Positions 17,606 to 26,536 are shown, numbered from the stretch's first letter. The stretch: 64,000 bases of DNA from DATBVX01 sp963724625 (GCA_963724625.1 CAVRVO010000003.1:124001-188000); one strand, 5' to 3'. The notes: generated from the letters alone by a model not told the origin. Translations and numbers: made by a program.

Positions 17606-18453
17606 ATGATCCCGGGAAGCTGCCTGTGCGGAGAGGTTCGATACGAGGTGTCGGGCCCGTTCAGCATGATGGGTCACTGCCATTGCTCCATCTGCCGCAA
17701 GCACCACGGCGCGATGTTCGCGACCTTCGTCGCCGTACCGGTGCCAATTTTCGCTGGCAGGCTGGCGAGAAGGGCGTCGGGAGCTACGAATCCTCACCTG
17801 GAGGCTCGCGCTCATTCTGTCGAGTGTGCGGCTCTGTCACTCCATTGCAGTTGCCGCAACTCGATATCGTTTTCCTGCCCGCAGGGAACCTGCAAGGGGA
17901 CCTCGATGCGAGGCCGGAGAATCACATCTTCGTCAAATCAAAAGCACCGTGGCACGAGATTACCGACAGGCTGCCACAGTACGACGAATACCCGCCGGGG
18001 TTCGATGCGCCGCAGATCCAGCGACCAATCATCGAGCCGAAGGAGGGCGTCGTGCAGGGAAGCTGCCTGTGCGGCGACGTCGCGTATGAGATGGAGGGAC
18101 TGCCGGTGCGCGTGCAGAATTGCCACTGCTCGCGCTGCCGTCGGGGACGGAGTGCTGCGCACGCAACGAATGCGTTCTATCCTTTGGCGCAGTTTCGCTG
18201 GGTGCGAGGCGAGGAGGGCGTTGTGGACTATCAGCACGCCGACGCACGCTATTTCGGTACCGCGTTCTGCCGGCGCTGTGGTGGCGGCGTGGCGCGCCCC
18301 TCACGCGAGCGCGGGATCGTGGTAGTTCCGGTAGGCGCTCTCGATTCCGATCCGCAGATGCGTCCGCAGAGACATCTTTTCGTCGGCTCGAAGGCGAACT
18401 GGTTCGAGATCACCGACGACATCCCGCAGTTCGCCGAGATGCCCCCTTCGTAA
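17606..18453 (+). pseudogene. Tandem GFA (CENP-V/glutathione-dependent formaldehyde-activating-like) protein, frameshifted
   Basis: Two zinc-binding GFA domains in one gene. The first begins in the frame of ATG 17606: GSCLCGEVRYEV and GHCHCSICRK supply the Cys pattern. The reading then jumps frame near 17740 and continues as ANFRWQAGEKGVGSYESS and FCRVCGS. The second domain repeats the pattern (GSCLCGDVAYEM, NCHCSRCRRG, FCRRCGGG). One missing base around 17740 restores an uninterrupted protein of about 282 residues. The Cys ligands are intact in both domains, so a sequencing indel is plausible. GFA-like proteins have diverse, often unknown roles. Divergent from the cyclophilin gene. Confidence 0.78.
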
Positions 18454-18483
18454 GAAGACAGTCCGAGCCGGCCATTTGGGCCG

Positions 18484-18634
18484 CTGCAGGCCTGGCTGGT
18501 GGATCTTTCCCTCGGCCGACACGAACGAAACATGCTGCCAATGTACGCCTCAGCTTTCGCGCTGCACGGCAACGTATCTTCGGCGTAATCAAGCAAGAAC
18601 GGGCCAGGGAAAGATCCATCAGCCAGGCCCGCAG
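18484..18634 (+). repeat. Palindromic intergenic element, copy B
   Basis: A 151-bp element with inverted-repeat arms of about 30 bp (two imperfect positions, one of them a G-T type pair). The match extends outward to about 18479-18639. Interior blocks GACACGAACG, GCTTTCGCGC, ACGGCAACG, TAATCAAG and GAACGGGCC are shared with copies A and C. The arm inner segment is TGGTGGAT opposite ATCCATCA, whereas copy A has GGGTTGAT opposite ATCAACCC. It lies between the convergent stops of the GFA and ParB-like genes. Confidence 0.85.
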
Positions 18635-18653
18635 CGACCTGGCTCGTCCCGCT

Positions 18654-19673
18654 TTACTCTTGAGACTCGGCGCCAGCAGCCACGAGGGCGACGTCGCCCA
18701 TCGAAACGGTTTTTGGGTTGAACTTTTTTGCGGCCGCGGTCATTCGCGTCAAGGCAGCGGCGATCGGCATGGGTGGCTTCGTGTCACCCTTCTTCATCTT
18801 GTGAAAACGCACCGGGTTGATGCGGGCAACGACGTAGCTGCGCAGGTACGGTGACTTGAAACCGCGCGCCTGCAGAGCGCTGATGATGCGCTTGACGGTG
18901 CCGTCGATCTCCTCCAGCCGCGCGGCGTGGCCTTCGCGTTCTCGCAAGCTCGCCTCGAGCGGACGGTCGCTGAAACGATCGACTTTTTTCAGGAACGAGC
19001 TGTAGGCCCCGCCCGCGAAGCGCGAGTTCTTCTCGTAGATCATCCCGAGAGTCAGCAGCTCCGCGGCCTCGAACTCGGCTGCGAACTTCGACTCGAGCGC
19101 CTCGCGATCGCGCCGCGCGAGGCTGCGCGCCATGCGGATCACCTCGAGACTGCGATCCTTGAGGTTGTGGGCCTTCTCCGTGTTGAGCGCGAGGATCCGG
19201 TAGGCGAGTGACTCCTCTGGGGAGATCAGCGCGGTGATCAGTCTCAAACCGAGAAACTTCGCCGCAGCAAGCCTGTGACGTCCGTTCGGAGTCCACAGGT
19301 GACCGTCCTCGCCTCGCACCACGATCAGCGGATCGAGAAACACTCCCGTTTCGTCGATGCGCTGGGCGAGACGCTTGGCGTGGGTAGGCGACAGATCGCG
19401 TTGGAAGGGCGTCGGCTGGACGGCCGCGAGCGGCAGTGATGCGACGAGGAGCGGGCGCCCACTCAGGGGTTCCCGATACGCGCCAATCGCGGCGCCGCCT
19501 GCTTCCTTTACCTGTGCTACGAGTGGGGCGAGATCGGGCTGGGTCAGATCGAGTGCCGTCTCTTCCGCCGTGACTCCGCGAGCCTGCTTGCCGGGGGCCA
19601 GGCGACCGCGGGTGGTCTTTCTTGCGCCTGCCCGCGCGGATCCTGGCTTCTTCGCAGTCCTACGTGTTGCCAT
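18654..19673 (-). CDS. ParB/sulfiredoxin-fold nuclease-like domain protein
   Basis: A 339-residue protein starting at ATG 19673 (MATRRTAKKPGSARAG), with a highly basic, Lys/Arg/Ala-rich first 35 residues that could touch nucleic acid. A ParB N-terminal-like domain (about residues 85-170) is visible: PTPFQRDLSPTHAKRLAQ, FLDPLIVVRGEDG, and the motif TPNGRHRLAAAK (GxxR-type nucleotide-binding box). The rest is helical. It is not next to parA or an origin, so it is an orphan ParB-like protein rather than the chromosomal partition protein. Function unknown. Confidence 0.78.
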   Translation of the reverse strand: MATRRTAKKPGSARAGARKTTRGRLAPGKQARGVTAEETALDLTQPDLAPLVAQVKEAGGAAIGAYREPLSGRPLLVASLPLAAVQPTPFQRDLSPTHAKRLAQRIDETGVFLDPLIVVRGEDGHLWTPNGRHRLAAAKFLGLRLITALISPEESLAYRILALNTEKAHNLKDRSLEVIRMARSLARRDREALESKFAAEFEAAELLTLGMIYEKNSRFAGGAYSSFLKKVDRFSDRPLEASLREREGHAARLEEIDGTVKRIISALQARGFKSPYLRSYVVARINPVRFHKMKKGDTKPPMPIAAALTRMTAAAKKFNPKTVSMGDVALVAAGAESQE

Positions 19674-19753
19674 GGATGCAGACTGCCGCTCCGGTCTTAT
19701 GATGTAAACAGTGAGCCCGTCACCGCGCGGCCCTGAACTGCTGGAGAGCCGAG

Positions 19754-20065
19754 ATGCCAGTTCCATGGATTCAGATCGTTCAATGGGTGCCGTCGATCCT
19801 CGAGCTTTCCAAGGAACTGCTCAATCGGTCGCGGCGCGTGCCGTCCGCCCCTGGAGGCGCCCCCGCTGACCCCGCGGCACGCCTCGCAGCCCTCGAAGAA
19901 AACGAACGGCGGCAAGCGGAACTCGTGAGCCGTATGGCCGAACAGACGGCGCAACTGACCGCTGCGGTGACGGCGCTTCACCGGCAGATGCAATGGCTGA
20001 TCGTCGGCCAATGCATCGCCGCGGGGGTTGCACTACTCGCCCTGGTATTGGCGATCAGTCGCTGA
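19754..20065 (+). CDS. Small coiled-coil protein with C-terminal membrane helix
   Basis: A 103-residue protein, ATG 19754 with GGAG 6 bp before. The N-terminal part is amphipathic (IQIVQWVPSILELSKELL). A heptad-rich coiled coil follows (LAALEENERRQAELVSRMAEQ, about residues 44-80), and then a single transmembrane helix (LIVGQCIAAGVALLALVLAI) reaches the C-terminus. It is a tail-anchored architecture of unknown function. Coding is supported by the ribosome-binding site and the snug fit between two neighbours (80 bp from a divergent start, 15 bp from a convergent stop). Confidence 0.7.
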   Translation: MPVPWIQIVQWVPSILELSKELLNRSRRVPSAPGGAPADPAARLAALEENERRQAELVSRMAEQTAQLTAAVTALHRQMQWLIVGQCIAAGVALLALVLAISR

Positions 20066-20080
20066 ACGGGAGCAGTCGCC

Positions 20081-20878
20081 TCACGCGGGCAAGGGTTCCG
20101 ACCCACTGAGAAATCCCAGGACGGCGGCCGTGTAAGCCGGTGCGCATTCGACGTTCGACAGATGCGCCGCATCGAGCACCGTCAGTCGCGCGCCTGGGAT
20201 GCGTTCGCGGATCAGCTCCGCGTGCTCCGGCGGCGTGGCTGGATCGCGTGCGCCGGCAATCACGAGCGCCGGGGCCCGGATTGCGCCGATCGAATCGCGC
20301 TGATCCATGTCGCGAATGGCGGCACAGCAGGCGGCGTAACCGGCCGGATCCGTGGCGAGCAACATGGCGCGGATCGGTTTGACCGACTCCGGGTGCTGAC
20401 GCAGGAAATCCGCAGTGAACCAGCGGCCGAGTATCGTATCGACGAGAGCGCCCATGCCCTCCCGCAGTGCCGTCTCGATACGTGAGTCCCAGTTCTCGCG
20501 GGGCGGCAGGTACGCAGAGGTGTTGCTGAGAACCAAAGAGGCAACACGCTGTGGGTGCTTTACGGCGGCCCACATCGAGGTCATGCCGCCCAGGGACAGC
20601 CCACACCAATGGGCCTTTTCGACGCCCAGAGCATCGAGAATGGCGATCGCATCGTGCCCCAATTGCTCGATTGAGAGCTCACGCGCTGCGCCCAGACCGG
20701 ACTGTCCGTGGCCGCGCGTGTCGTAGCGGATCACCCGGAACCGGGCGGCAAAAGCCTCGAGCTGCGGATCCCACATTTGGAGCGCGCAGCCCAGGGAGTG
20801 CATGAGTAACAGCGGGGTTTCGCCGGATCCCTCGACGTCGTAGTGCAATCGGGCCTGATCGACGTCGACGAACGGCAT
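20081..20878 (-). CDS. Alpha/beta hydrolase, 3-oxoadipate enol-lactonase-like
   Basis: A 265-residue alpha/beta-fold hydrolase. The nucleophile elbow GLSLGGM supplies the Ser, DPATPPEH holds the probable Asp, and DAAHLSNVE holds the His. The sequence is closest in style to PcaD (start MPFVDVDQARLHYDVEGSG; YDTRGHGQSG). PcaD opens 3-oxoadipate enol-lactone in the beta-ketoadipate pathway, but no other pca genes are near, so the substrate is unproven. Cytoplasmic. Confidence 0.83.
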   Translation of the reverse strand: MPFVDVDQARLHYDVEGSGETPLLLMHSLGCALQMWDPQLEAFAARFRVIRYDTRGHGQSGLGAARELSIEQLGHDAIAILDALGVEKAHWCGLSLGGMTSMWAAVKHPQRVASLVLSNTSAYLPPRENWDSRIETALREGMGALVDTILGRWFTADFLRQHPESVKPIRAMLLATDPAGYAACCAAIRDMDQRDSIGAIRAPALVIAGARDPATPPEHAELIRERIPGARLTVLDAAHLSNVECAPAYTAAVLGFLSGSEPLPA

Positions 20879-20974
20879 TGGACGGTCTGCAGCTCCGGTT
20901 GGTGCGTGGAGTCTACGGCGAGTCGAGTCTCCGTTGCAGCTCCCTCATGAGCTCGCGACTGACGTGGGGAGCTT

Positions 20975-21304
20975 TCAGAACGCCGTCGCCTCGCGGCATT
21001 GCTGGGGCTCGCGCTCGATCAGTTCGGTCAGCGAGACCTCTGTCCAGCGCACCGGTTCGACGCGCTGCAGCCGCTCGAGCGCGACCAGCGCCACACTTCC
21101 ATAGCCTGCAGCCGTAGGGGTTCCGAGTTCGATCATGTGGCAACCAGTTGGGGCGGTGCGCACCCTGCCGGCATGCCAGCCAGCCTCGATCTGCGGACTC
21201 TGGATCCGAACGACGGCCCCCTCGGGGAGCGTGGGATTTTCCGCAGCCGCAGCCAGTACCGTAGTCCAGGCGGTGATTGCTAGTAGTAGTGCTGCAATAC
21301 GCAT
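20975..21304 (-). CDS. Small secreted protein, unknown function
   Basis: A 109-residue protein with a clear signal peptide (MRIAALLLAITAWTTVLAAAA). ATG 21304 is preceded by GAGG at a suitable distance. The mature part has two Cys residues (TGCHMIEL and QQCREATA) and resembles no family I can name. The open frame extends upstream to 22291, but that part only mirrors the TetR gene on the other strand. It is not closely linked to a neighbour. Confidence 0.65.
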   Translation of the reverse strand: MRIAALLLAITAWTTVLAAAAENPTLPEGAVVRIQSPQIEAGWHAGRVRTAPTGCHMIELGTPTAAGYGSVALVALERLQRVEPVRWTEVSLTELIEREPQQCREATAF

Positions 21305-21667
21305 GATTTCAACCTCGAATCGAATCTTCGGCGATGTCGTGATCGTTGCTTGTCGATCGAGATCATACGACTCCATTCCTTTACTTAGGGGAACGTCATT
21401 CGTGCCTTTGCCGACAGGATCTACACCACTCGCGCAATCCCGATCCGACATGTCGCGCAACGCGAACCACCGCATCGACGCAAGCGCATGTACCGGAGCA
21501 CCGGAATTTGCCTGGGCACTGATCCTGTGCGCCGGCGCCGGCGGGCCGCACCGTTCGGCAGCACCACGCCTGGGAGGCGCGGCCAATCCATTGATTCGTC
21601 GAACACAAACAGCTGGCACGCGGACTGCATTGCCAGATCCAACCCCAGCTATCGAAGGAACAAGTCC
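21305..21667. other. Intergenic region between divergent genes
   Basis: About 360 bp between the small secreted protein (minus) and the TetR gene (plus). A TATGAT hexamer on the minus strand (21367-21362) could be a -10 box for the secreted protein, but no good -35 partner is present. Open frames crossing the region have no recognisable content. I see no convincing operator for the TetR regulator. Confidence 0.4.
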
Positions 21668-22354
21668 TTGAACAACCCTCCGCCAGCAAACCGCGCTCGA
21701 CCGGTGAAGGCCACTTGGAAGCACACCCGTGCAGCCGGCATGCAGCTGAAGCGCACCGCAATCCTCGATGCGGCTGCCCGCACAATGATGTGCAGCGGCG
21801 TGGACGCCGTTTCGGTGTCGGGCATCGCTCGTGAGCTCGGAATGTCGAACGGCGTTGTGTACTACTACTTCGCGAATCGCGACGAGCTGATCTGGGAATG
21901 CCTGCGCCGCGCAGCGGACGAGCTCGATGAAGCCCTGATGCGCGCCGAGACCTCGGCGGGCACCACGCTGGACCGACTGAGCATTTTCATGAGCGCGGTT
22001 CTCGACGCTGACAACCCCTTCGCGGGAGCACTGACACCGATGCTCGCGTGGGGACTCAAGGACGTCTTCGCAAGGCGCGCCCGCGAGCGCTACCTGATGG
22101 TGCGCGGTCGTGTGGCACGTCTGCTGGCGCGTGGACTCAACGATGGGTCCGTTGCGACCGGCGATCCCGCCGTTGCCAGCGACCTGCTGCTTGCCGTGCT
22201 GTCCCGCGTGCATGCGCCGGGTAGCGAGGGCAGCGCGGCGGCGATCCGGAACGAAGCGTTGCGGTTCGCCAGTCACGCCGTTCGCAGCCACGCGCCGGCG
22301 GCTTCGTCGCAGCGCGATGAAATGAGCTTGCGGTCAAGACTCAACGTCGCCTGA
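21668..22354 (+). CDS. TetR/AcrR-family transcriptional regulator
   Basis: About 228 residues if translation starts at TTG 21668, which has AAGGA 8 bp upstream. ATG 21740 (MQLKRTAILDAAARTMM) is a shorter alternative that would leave the DNA-binding domain nearly without a leading arm. The TetR helix-turn-helix is clear: RTAILDAAARTMMCSGVDAV, VSGIARELGMSNGVVYYYFA, NRDELIW. The ligand-binding part is helical and not assignable. It is the first plus-strand gene of the hydroxylase/TonB island, 64 bp before the TPR-oxygenase, and may regulate it (inference). Confidence 0.85.
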   Translation: MNNPPPANRARPVKATWKHTRAAGMQLKRTAILDAAARTMMCSGVDAVSVSGIARELGMSNGVVYYYFANRDELIWECLRRAADELDEALMRAETSAGTTLDRLSIFMSAVLDADNPFAGALTPMLAWGLKDVFARRARERYLMVRGRVARLLARGLNDGSVATGDPAVASDLLLAVLSRVHAPGSEGSAAAIRNEALRFASHAVRSHAPAASSQRDEMSLRSRLNVA

Positions 22355-22418
22355 ACGCGACCGATTCTGAGCAGCCTGCGCGCCGAGTGAGCGCGGTTGC
22401 GGTGTGTAAAATGGTCGG

Positions 22419-24221
22419 ATGAACGATCAGGCCGAGCTCGGCCGCATACTCGCACTGCTGCAGGGAGGCAAGCTGGCCGACGCTGAAGCGGCCTGCCGTG
22501 CGATTCTGACGCGAGCGCCGCGCCATGCCCCGTCGATCCACCTGCTTGCGCTGGTCCGTAAGGATACGGGTGACCTCGCTGGCAGCGAGCAGCTGATGCG
22601 CCAGAGCATCGAGATTGATCCGCGCATTGCGGACTATCATTCCAATCTCGCTAGTCTCCTGCGACGACTGGGCCGCAGCACCGAAGCCGAACGCCACTAT
22701 CGCGAAGCGTTGAGTGTCGATCGACGACACTCCGCTGCGCGCTTCGGCCTGATTCGCGCGTTGAATGATCTTGACCAGCACGGTGCGGCGGAAGCCGAGT
22801 GCCGCATCCTCGTCGCGGGGCACGGTTCGGACCCTCGAGCCTGGACCACCCTGGCGATGACGTTGCGCGAACAAGGCCGGCTCGCAGAGGCCGAGGCCGC
22901 TTACCGGCGGGCTCTCGCGATCAGCCCGGACCACGCAGCCGCGCATCACAATCTTGGTTCGCTGCTGGTCGGCATGGAGCGTGCCGAGGAAGCGCTTGCT
23001 GCGCTCGAGCGAGCCAGGGCGCTCGGGGTAGAGGGGTTCGAGATCTCATTCAACACCGGCCGTGTCCTGACCCAGCTCTACCGCATGGAAGAGGCAGAGC
23101 GCGCTTTCGCCCATGCAGTCGCATTGAATCCGCGCTATGTAGAGGCGCAACTCAACCTGGCGCGGTTACGGTTCATGCGCGAAGACCCGCAGTTTGCGCG
23201 CGACATCGCAGCCGCGGCTGCCGCACATGCCGACGACGCTGCGTTGCAGACGTTGCTGGGAACGGTGCTCTGGCGGGCGGGCGACTACGAGGCTGCGGAG
23301 CGCCACTACCGGGACCTGCTTGCGCGTCGTGGTCCGGATGCGGATGTGCGCACCGCGCTCGCACAGGTCTTGCACGAGACGGGTCGGCTCAAGGAAGCCG
23401 AAGTCGAAGCGGCCGAGGCCGCGATCGCCAAGCCGCAGGATGCAAGAGTGATCGAGACCCTGGTCAGTGTTCTGCTGGCACGCGGTCGCCCGGATGAAGC
23501 CGTTCCGTTCATTGAGAGGCAAAGGTCGCGTACGCCGGATGATCAGGGTTGGATTGCCTATGAAGCAACTGCGGCGCGCCTGATGGATCGGCCGTTGTAT
23601 CGTGAGTTGTACGATTACGCGCGCTTCGTGCGTACCTATGATCTTGAGGCCCCGGTGGGCTGGCGCTCGATGGCGGAGTTGAATGCAGCTTTGCTGGGCG
23701 GCCTGACCGCAAGGCATCCGTTCGCGACGCACCCGCTTGATCAGAGCTTGCGCAATGGCAGCCAGAGTGCGCGCAGCCTCCTCACTGATCCGGATCCGGC
23801 AATCCGCGCGATTCTGCAAGCCTTTGAGGGGCCGATCGAGGACTACCGCCGCTCGATCGGCGCACAGCCGGGCCATCCGCTCACGTCGCGCAACCGTGGC
23901 GCGACACAGTTCAGCGGTGCATGGTCGGTGCAATTGCGGCGCGAAGGGTTTCACGTCAACCACTTCCACCCCCAAGGGTGGATCAGCTCCGCGTACTACG
24001 TCTCGGTCCCGGAGGAGGTGAGCGACGTGAATACCATGTCCGGGTGGATCAAGTTCGGCGAAACACGCTACCCGGTGCCGGGCGTACACGCCGAAACGTT
24101 CATCAAACCGCGGCCGGGGCGTCTCGTATTATTCCCCTCATATATGTGGCATGGGACCAACCCGATTCATGGGGCTGAGCCTCGCACCACGATCGCCTTC
24201 GACGCTGTTCCGACCTCCTAG
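22419..24221 (+). CDS. TPR protein with C-terminal 2OG-Fe(II) oxygenase domain
   Basis: 600 residues. An array of TPRs fills about residues 1-350 (repeating patterns such as ADAEAACRAIL, AERHYREALSVDRRHSAA, AEAAYRRALAISPDHAAAHHNLG). The C-terminal ~130 residues form a 2OG-FeII oxygenase of the PF13759 type. The iron/2OG motif is visible as HVNHFHPQGWISSAYYVS (about 510-527), the distal WHGTNPI (about 576) and RTTIAFD (about 587). No signal peptide, so cytoplasmic. It is paralogous to the gene at 27346-29215. The TPRs probably recognise a protein substrate to be hydroxylated. It is followed by a TPR-Asp/Asn hydroxylase gene 54 bp on. Confidence 0.87.
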   Translation: MNDQAELGRILALLQGGKLADAEAACRAILTRAPRHAPSIHLLALVRKDTGDLAGSEQLMRQSIEIDPRIADYHSNLASLLRRLGRSTEAERHYREALSVDRRHSAARFGLIRALNDLDQHGAAEAECRILVAGHGSDPRAWTTLAMTLREQGRLAEAEAAYRRALAISPDHAAAHHNLGSLLVGMERAEEALAALERARALGVEGFEISFNTGRVLTQLYRMEEAERAFAHAVALNPRYVEAQLNLARLRFMREDPQFARDIAAAAAAHADDAALQTLLGTVLWRAGDYEAAERHYRDLLARRGPDADVRTALAQVLHETGRLKEAEVEAAEAAIAKPQDARVIETLVSVLLARGRPDEAVPFIERQRSRTPDDQGWIAYEATAARLMDRPLYRELYDYARFVRTYDLEAPVGWRSMAELNAALLGGLTARHPFATHPLDQSLRNGSQSARSLLTDPDPAIRAILQAFEGPIEDYRRSIGAQPGHPLTSRNRGATQFSGAWSVQLRREGFHVNHFHPQGWISSAYYVSVPEEVSDVNTMSGWIKFGETRYPVPGVHAETFIKPRPGRLVLFPSYMWHGTNPIHGAEPRTTIAFDAVPTS

Positions 24222-24275
24222 GCGCCGGTAAACTGTCGCACCCGAATGGCGGGCGGGAAACCAGACAGGTTATAG

Positions 24276-25571
24276 ATGGCGGCGAACGAATCTGAAATCC
24301 GCAGAGTAGTCAGCGCAGCCGAGCAAGCTCGCCTCGCGGGACGTCGCGACGAGGCGATGCGCCTTCTCGCCCAGGCGCAGGCCATGGCGCCGGAGCATCC
24401 GCTGGTTCTGAATGAAGCCGGCGTCGACAAGTTGCATGCGGGTGATGCCTCGGGTGCGCGCCCGTTTCTCGAGCGCGCGATCGAAAGGGACGGCAAGAAT
24501 CCCACGCTCTGGCTCAACCTCGCCACGGCGTTTCGTAAGCTCAACCTGCCGGACGATGAAATGAAGGCGCTCGAGCGATTGCTTGCCGTCGAGCCGCGCC
24601 ACCTTCTGGCCCTGCTGCAAAAGGGCTCGCTGCTCGAGCTCAAGGGCCAGCCGAAAGCGGCGGCCAGCGTATTTCAGAACGCGTTGCTGACCATACCCCG
24701 CGGCACGCGGCTGCCCGAAGGCTTGCGACCGGCGATCGATCGCGCGCTCAGCGCGGTGCGCGCGAATCATGCGGCACTGGATGCGTTTCTCGCCGACCGG
24801 CTGCGCGACGTTCGCGCCCAGCACGCGACGGAGCTGCAGGAGCGTTTCGATCACTGCATCGACGCGTTCCTCGGCAAGCGCGGGATTTATCACCCCGAGC
24901 CGACGTTCCTGCAGTTTCCGAAACTGCCCGCGTGGGAGTTCTATCGGCGTGAAGATTTCCCCTGGCTGGATGAGATCGAAGCGGCAACCGCCGATATCCG
25001 ATCCGAATTCGAGCGGGTGTTCGTCGAAGACGCCGGACAGCTCGAGCCCTATATCGCCTATCCCGAGGGTGTGCCGATCGATCAATGGGCCGCGCTGAAC
25101 CATTCCCGCCAGTGGAGCGCTTACTACCTGTGGCGCGATGGCGCGCGGGTCGATGCGCACCTGGCGCGATGCCCAAAGACTGCCGAATTACTCAGCAGGG
25201 CGCCGCTTGCAGATGTACCCGGCTATGCACCCACCGCCTTCTTCTCGATCCTCGATGCAAAGACCCACATCCCAGCTCACACCGGTGTTACGAATACCCG
25301 GCTCGTCGTACATCTGCCGTTGGTGATTCCCGGCGGCTGTCGCTTCCGCGTGGGCTCACAGACGCGCGAATGGCAGGCAGGACGCGCGTGGGTATTCGAC
25401 GACACGATGCAGCACGAGGCGTGGAACGACAGCGACGTGCCGCGCGCCATACTGATATTCGATATCTGGAATCACCTGATGACGCCGGCCGAGTGCGACC
25501 TGGTGCGCACGGCGGTGCAGGGCATCCGCGATTTCTATCGGGGCGAAGTGTCGATCGTGGCTTCCACCTGA
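24276..25571 (+). CDS. TPR protein with aspartyl/asparaginyl beta-hydroxylase domain
   Basis: 431 residues. TPR-like repeats (about residues 5-130) precede an Asp/Asn beta-hydroxylase (PF05118-type) domain. The Fe/2OG residues are visible in HIPAHTGVTNTRLVVHLPL and in FDDTMQHEAWNDSDVPRAIL, the usual H...R...H pattern of this family. A paralogue with the same architecture is at 37548-38822. It would hydroxylate Asp or Asn side chains, or a related small molecule, using O2 and 2-oxoglutarate in the cytoplasm. Probably co-transcribed with the preceding gene. Its 3' end overlaps a convergent gene by 37 bp. Confidence 0.87.
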   Translation: MAANESEIRRVVSAAEQARLAGRRDEAMRLLAQAQAMAPEHPLVLNEAGVDKLHAGDASGARPFLERAIERDGKNPTLWLNLATAFRKLNLPDDEMKALERLLAVEPRHLLALLQKGSLLELKGQPKAAASVFQNALLTIPRGTRLPEGLRPAIDRALSAVRANHAALDAFLADRLRDVRAQHATELQERFDHCIDAFLGKRGIYHPEPTFLQFPKLPAWEFYRREDFPWLDEIEAATADIRSEFERVFVEDAGQLEPYIAYPEGVPIDQWAALNHSRQWSAYYLWRDGARVDAHLARCPKTAELLSRAPLADVPGYAPTAFFSILDAKTHIPAHTGVTNTRLVVHLPLVIPGGCRFRVGSQTREWQAGRAWVFDDTMQHEAWNDSDVPRAILIFDIWNHLMTPAECDLVRTAVQGIRDFYRGEVSIVAST

Positions 25572-26536
25572 CCCGGCCGTTCACAGGTTGTGGCCGCGCG
25601 AATGCGTGGCGTTTCGCTGGCCGCCATTTCACGCGCGCGCGTTTTGGCTCGCTCCGCATCGGCGGGCGACATCTCCATCAAATTCAGTCCGAGCCTCGTG
25701 GGCGTCGTGGTCATCCACGCGATGAAATAATTGGTTCCAAAACAGCCGTTGGTGATTAGCTCGTCGGTTACCGTCGCCCAGGCGTAGCGCTCACTGGGCG
25801 ACAGGCCGATCGAGCGCGGTGGCGAGGCGCCATATTGGATGCCCGCAAGAAGCGTCAGCGCGTCGATATTGCCTTCGCGAGCTGTCGCAATAGCTGCCGC
25901 CTGTGAATCGTCCGCGGCCATGTGCGCCACGCGCGTTTCGTCGGGCGCGTGCACTTGTTGTTGCGTGTTGGGTGATGGCTTGGACTCCTGACCATCCGTC
26001 GCTTTGCGGGATTCTTCCTCCCATCGAGTCGCCAGATCTTCACCGCTATTCGGACATAGTTCAGATCGCACGGCCGCGTGATCAGCCGCATCGGCTTCGA
26101 ATGCCCAATCGAGTTGTTCGAGCGCAGCTGGCGTCGCTTGCAGCGTCTTGGCACGCTCGAGTGCTGCGGGCCGGTCGCGCTCGCGCCTGGTCGCCAGGTG
26201 CTTGGAAAGATCTGGGCTCCAGCACGGTATGAGAAGGATGTGGAGTGCCTCGTACGCATCGAGATTCCCCCCACGCCCAGACTCGAGCAGTATCTTTCCC
26301 GCTTCTCTGTAACGCCCATCGCGCACGGCGACGTAAACGCTATCCGGGAGATCGGCTGCTGGATTGTTTGTCCGGATGTTCATCCGGAATCGCCCGACCC
26401 GCAGATGGCTGAGGAATTCGGCCTTTTTGTTCTCTGTTGTGCTTACGGCGGATTGCTGTGCTGGCCCGCTCGTGGACGCTTTTTCGGCATGAGCGCTGGT
26501 GATCAGAATGGCAAGAATCGCGACTGTGACTCTCAT
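25535..26536 (-). CDS. Secreted protein of unknown function
   Basis: 333 residues with a signal peptide (MRVTVAILAILITSAHA). The mature region has helical, Sel1/TPR-like stretches (DSVYVAVRDGRYREAGKILLE, IATAREGNIDALTLLAGIQYG, SPSERYAWATVTDELI) separated by a polar, Gln/Ser-rich linker. Two further Cys pairs are possible. I do not recognise the family. It is the last gene after the TonB receptor, TPR-oxygenase and oxygenase genes on the minus strand, so it may be part of the same unit. Confidence 0.6.
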   Translation of the reverse strand: MRVTVAILAILITSAHAEKASTSGPAQQSAVSTTENKKAEFLSHLRVGRFRMNIRTNNPAADLPDSVYVAVRDGRYREAGKILLESGRGGNLDAYEALHILLIPCWSPDLSKHLATRRERDRPAALERAKTLQATPAALEQLDWAFEADAADHAAVRSELCPNSGEDLATRWEEESRKATDGQESKPSPNTQQQVHAPDETRVAHMAADDSQAAAIATAREGNIDALTLLAGIQYGASPPRSIGLSPSERYAWATVTDELITNGCFGTNYFIAWMTTTPTRLGLNLMEMSPADAERAKTRAREMAASETPRIRAATTCERPGQVEATIDTSPR

